From Acidobacteriaceae bacterium (GTDB lineage: Bacteria > Acidobacteriota > Terriglobia > Terriglobales > Acidobacteriaceae), in assembly GCA_003132405.1 (NCBI GenBank), contig PKXQ01000152.1, positions 955 to 36,105 of the forward strand: 35,151 bases of DNA, written 5' to 3'. The notes beneath the pieces were generated by a model, which made no database searches, was not told the DNA's origin, and was given only the letters and a program-made list of their open reading frames with translations. Shown here in pieces: positions 33,929 through 35,151 of the stretch. Each line of letters starts with the position of its first letter. Position 1 is the first letter of the stretch. Both the position numbers and the translations under genes were made by a program.

Positions 33929-34648
33929 TTATTGCCCTTTTGCCATGGCCGGAATTTGGAAGTCGACTCCGCGGTCGTCGTTGGCTTTTTGCGTGGCGGG
34001 AAGGTCGAGTTCGGCGAGTTGAATCTTTCTGGTGCGGCCGTCGGCAAACTCAAACAGCATATCGCCCACGATGGCGTAATTGATTACATCGGAATGATGA
34101 CCGTCTTTGAAAACCAGTACCGTCGATGGCTGAACCGTGACGCTAGCCTCCGGATCGGCGTCAGGAGCCGTAATGCGATGGGGAGGCCGCTTGCCCGGGG
34201 GTAGCGGGACCGGAGACTGGCTGGCATCGGCGTCGGCAGGGTCATCAGCGTCGTCGTCTGGCGCATAGGGAACGACTGCGGGAACATACACCGGTTCCAT
34301 GATTCCGATGGCAAAGTCTCCGCGATCGCCGTGACGGTGGCGACGCTTGTGGCCAGCGGTCAAGGGCAGGCCTTGCTTTGCCGGGAAGAAAAAGTCGGAG
34401 CAGCAATCTTCAAAAATTGACCAGTTATTGCCGTTCCCCTTTGCGCCGATAAGCGCCTTCTTGCCGAAGTCCATGGATGTGACCGAAGGCGGAATGCCGT
34501 TAATCGGCCTGCCGCCAAAACCCATGGAAGTAAGGGACGGCGGCACGCCGTTGACCTGGGCCTGGCTGGTCAAAGAGTTGATGAGGAAAAATGCAAAGAA
34601 CACGGTAAACAACGAAAAGACGAAACGGGCTCGCACACCGGCCAGCAT
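33929..34648 (-). CDS. Secreted NG(V/I)PPS-repeat protein of unknown function
   Basis: A 239-residue exported protein. Residues 8-31 are a signal peptide or anchor (FSLFTVFFAFFLINSL, then SQA). Two near-identical motifs follow 17 residues apart: NGVPPSLTSMGFGG (33-46) and NGIPPSVTSMDFG (50-62). Then come EDCCSDFFFP, a His/Arg-rich patch (HKRRHRHGDRG), a Pro/Asp-rich linker (about 125-155), and a C-terminal domain with VLVFKDGHHSDVINYAIVGDMLFEF. From memory such repeats occur in acidobacterial exported proteins; no function is known. GGGGAGG precedes the ATG. Its His- and Asp-rich regions could bind metal (inference). Confidence 0.82.
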   Translation of the reverse strand: MLAGVRARFVFSLFTVFFAFFLINSLTSQAQVNGVPPSLTSMGFGGRPINGIPPSVTSMDFGKKALIGAKGNGNNWSIFEDCCSDFFFPAKQGLPLTAGHKRRHRHGDRGDFAIGIMEPVYVPAVVPYAPDDDADDPADADASQSPVPLPPGKRPPHRITAPDADPEASVTVQPSTVLVFKDGHHSDVINYAIVGDMLFEFADGRTRKIQLAELDLPATQKANDDRGVDFQIPAMAKGQ

Positions 34649-34766
34649 GAGAAGCCTCCCCGCATAGGGTACACCAATCGCGGCCTACTGTTTAGAACTT
34701 GCCGAGGTAGCAAGAGTTGCGCGAAAAATTCTCGCTGGGGCGGAAATGGGATCGAAATCCAGCCGT

Positions 34767-35000
34767 TCAGGCGGCGGTGAGCGGCGCCCGGGCGGCGATG
34801 CGGCGGAGTTCGAGCATCCGATGGCGCACGTAGCCGTCCTCGGTCAAATGCGAGGAAGCGGCGGCTCTACGGTTGCTGGCAACCATCTGATCGAGAGGGC
34901 GGCGTTGGCCAAAATGCGGATCGAGTTCGCGGCAAAATTCACAAGGCCGGCTGGACCGAGTATCAAAGCGGCGGACGACGGCATGGTCGATGTGTTCCAC
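34767..35000 (-). CDS. Doubtful short ORF near the window end
   Basis: A GTG-started frame of 77 residues with GC-ending codons and a CEFC motif, but no domain I recognise and no Shine-Dalgarno. Competing open frames exist on both strands (plus 34746-35045, minus 34844-35056), so coding is unproven. It may be a gene remnant. The flanking stretch from 34649 to the window end shows no other supported feature. Confidence 0.25.
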   Translation of the reverse strand: MEHIDHAVVRRFDTRSSRPCEFCRELDPHFGQRRPLDQMVASNRRAAASSHLTEDGYVRHRMLELRRIAARAPLTAA

Positions 35001-35151
35001 GAAGAGCGGCTCCTAGGGAGGCGAAACCGATTCGCCCGGTTATGAGGCAGAGTCACAGTACGCGCCTCGTATGATTCATCGTTTCTTTGTCGGCTCTTTG
35101 TACTACACGGAAGGGGAACTATACAAGCCCCTGTACTCGTCCAGTAGATGG

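Noticed and set aside
34746..35045. Plus-strand 99-codon ORF at the window end
   Set aside because: It overlaps two minus-strand frames, has no Shine-Dalgarno and no recognisable domain; none of the three can be shown to be coding.

Overview
The window is a GC-rich, densely packed bacterial chromosome segment. It most resembles an Acidobacteriota genome of the Terriglobia/Koribacter type. That placement is an inference from remembered family resemblance: several lineage-typical unknowns, an NG(V/I)PPS-repeat secreted protein, small palindromes between genes, and an lpxC that implies a Gram-negative outer membrane. No rRNA, tRNA, CRISPR, integrase or transposase was recognised. Most genes are housekeeping and lie on the minus strand.

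Layout. 1-1.4 kb: the end of a VOC-family gene (+), then a SnoaL-like/DoxX pair (-). 1.4-8.1 kb: a minus-strand block reading valS, nadC, birA, coaX and a conserved unknown (tRNA charging plus NAD, biotin and CoA cofactor supply). 8.2-10 kb: an SDR oxidoreductase and a secreted protein (+). 10-10.7 kb: a higB-higA toxin-antitoxin pair (-). 10.9-13.9 kb: lpxC (+) facing a secreted CocE-type hydrolase (-). 14-15.1 kb: a small coiled-coil protein and a receiver-PilZ protein (-). 15.2-16.5 kb: folK (+) facing a Cys-rich unknown (-). 16.8-20.2 kb: glnA, a SulP anion transporter, and a 34-residue membrane microprotein whose GTG overlaps the SulP stop (+). 20.2-22.4 kb: an unusual ATP-grasp ligase and an HEAGH metallopeptidase (-). 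22.5-23.4 kb: a DUF3800 gene (+). 23.4-26.1 kb: gyrA (-). 26.3-27.6 kb: a membrane metallophosphoesterase (-). 27.8-29.3 kb: a secreted kelch/galactose-oxidase-like protein (-). 29.5-33.7 kb: an argR-argF-argG-argH operon (-) headed by a TTGACA promoter overlapped by two tandem ARG boxes. 33.9-34.6 kb: a secreted NG(V/I)PPS-repeat protein (-). The last 500 bases hold only a doubtful ORF.

The least explained signal is a set of degenerate tandem arrays, all with a 7-bp period, in five intergenic gaps. They sit just upstream of minus-strand start codons (coaX, birA, nadC, the ATP-grasp gene, gyrA). At two sites they face an inverted copy across a 25-27 nt loop. Other points worth checking are the SulP-overlapping microprotein, two membrane-protein genes without a conventional start codon at their likely N-terminus, the ATP-grasp/metallopeptidase pair, and Leu at the gyrA position equivalent to E. 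coli Ser83.
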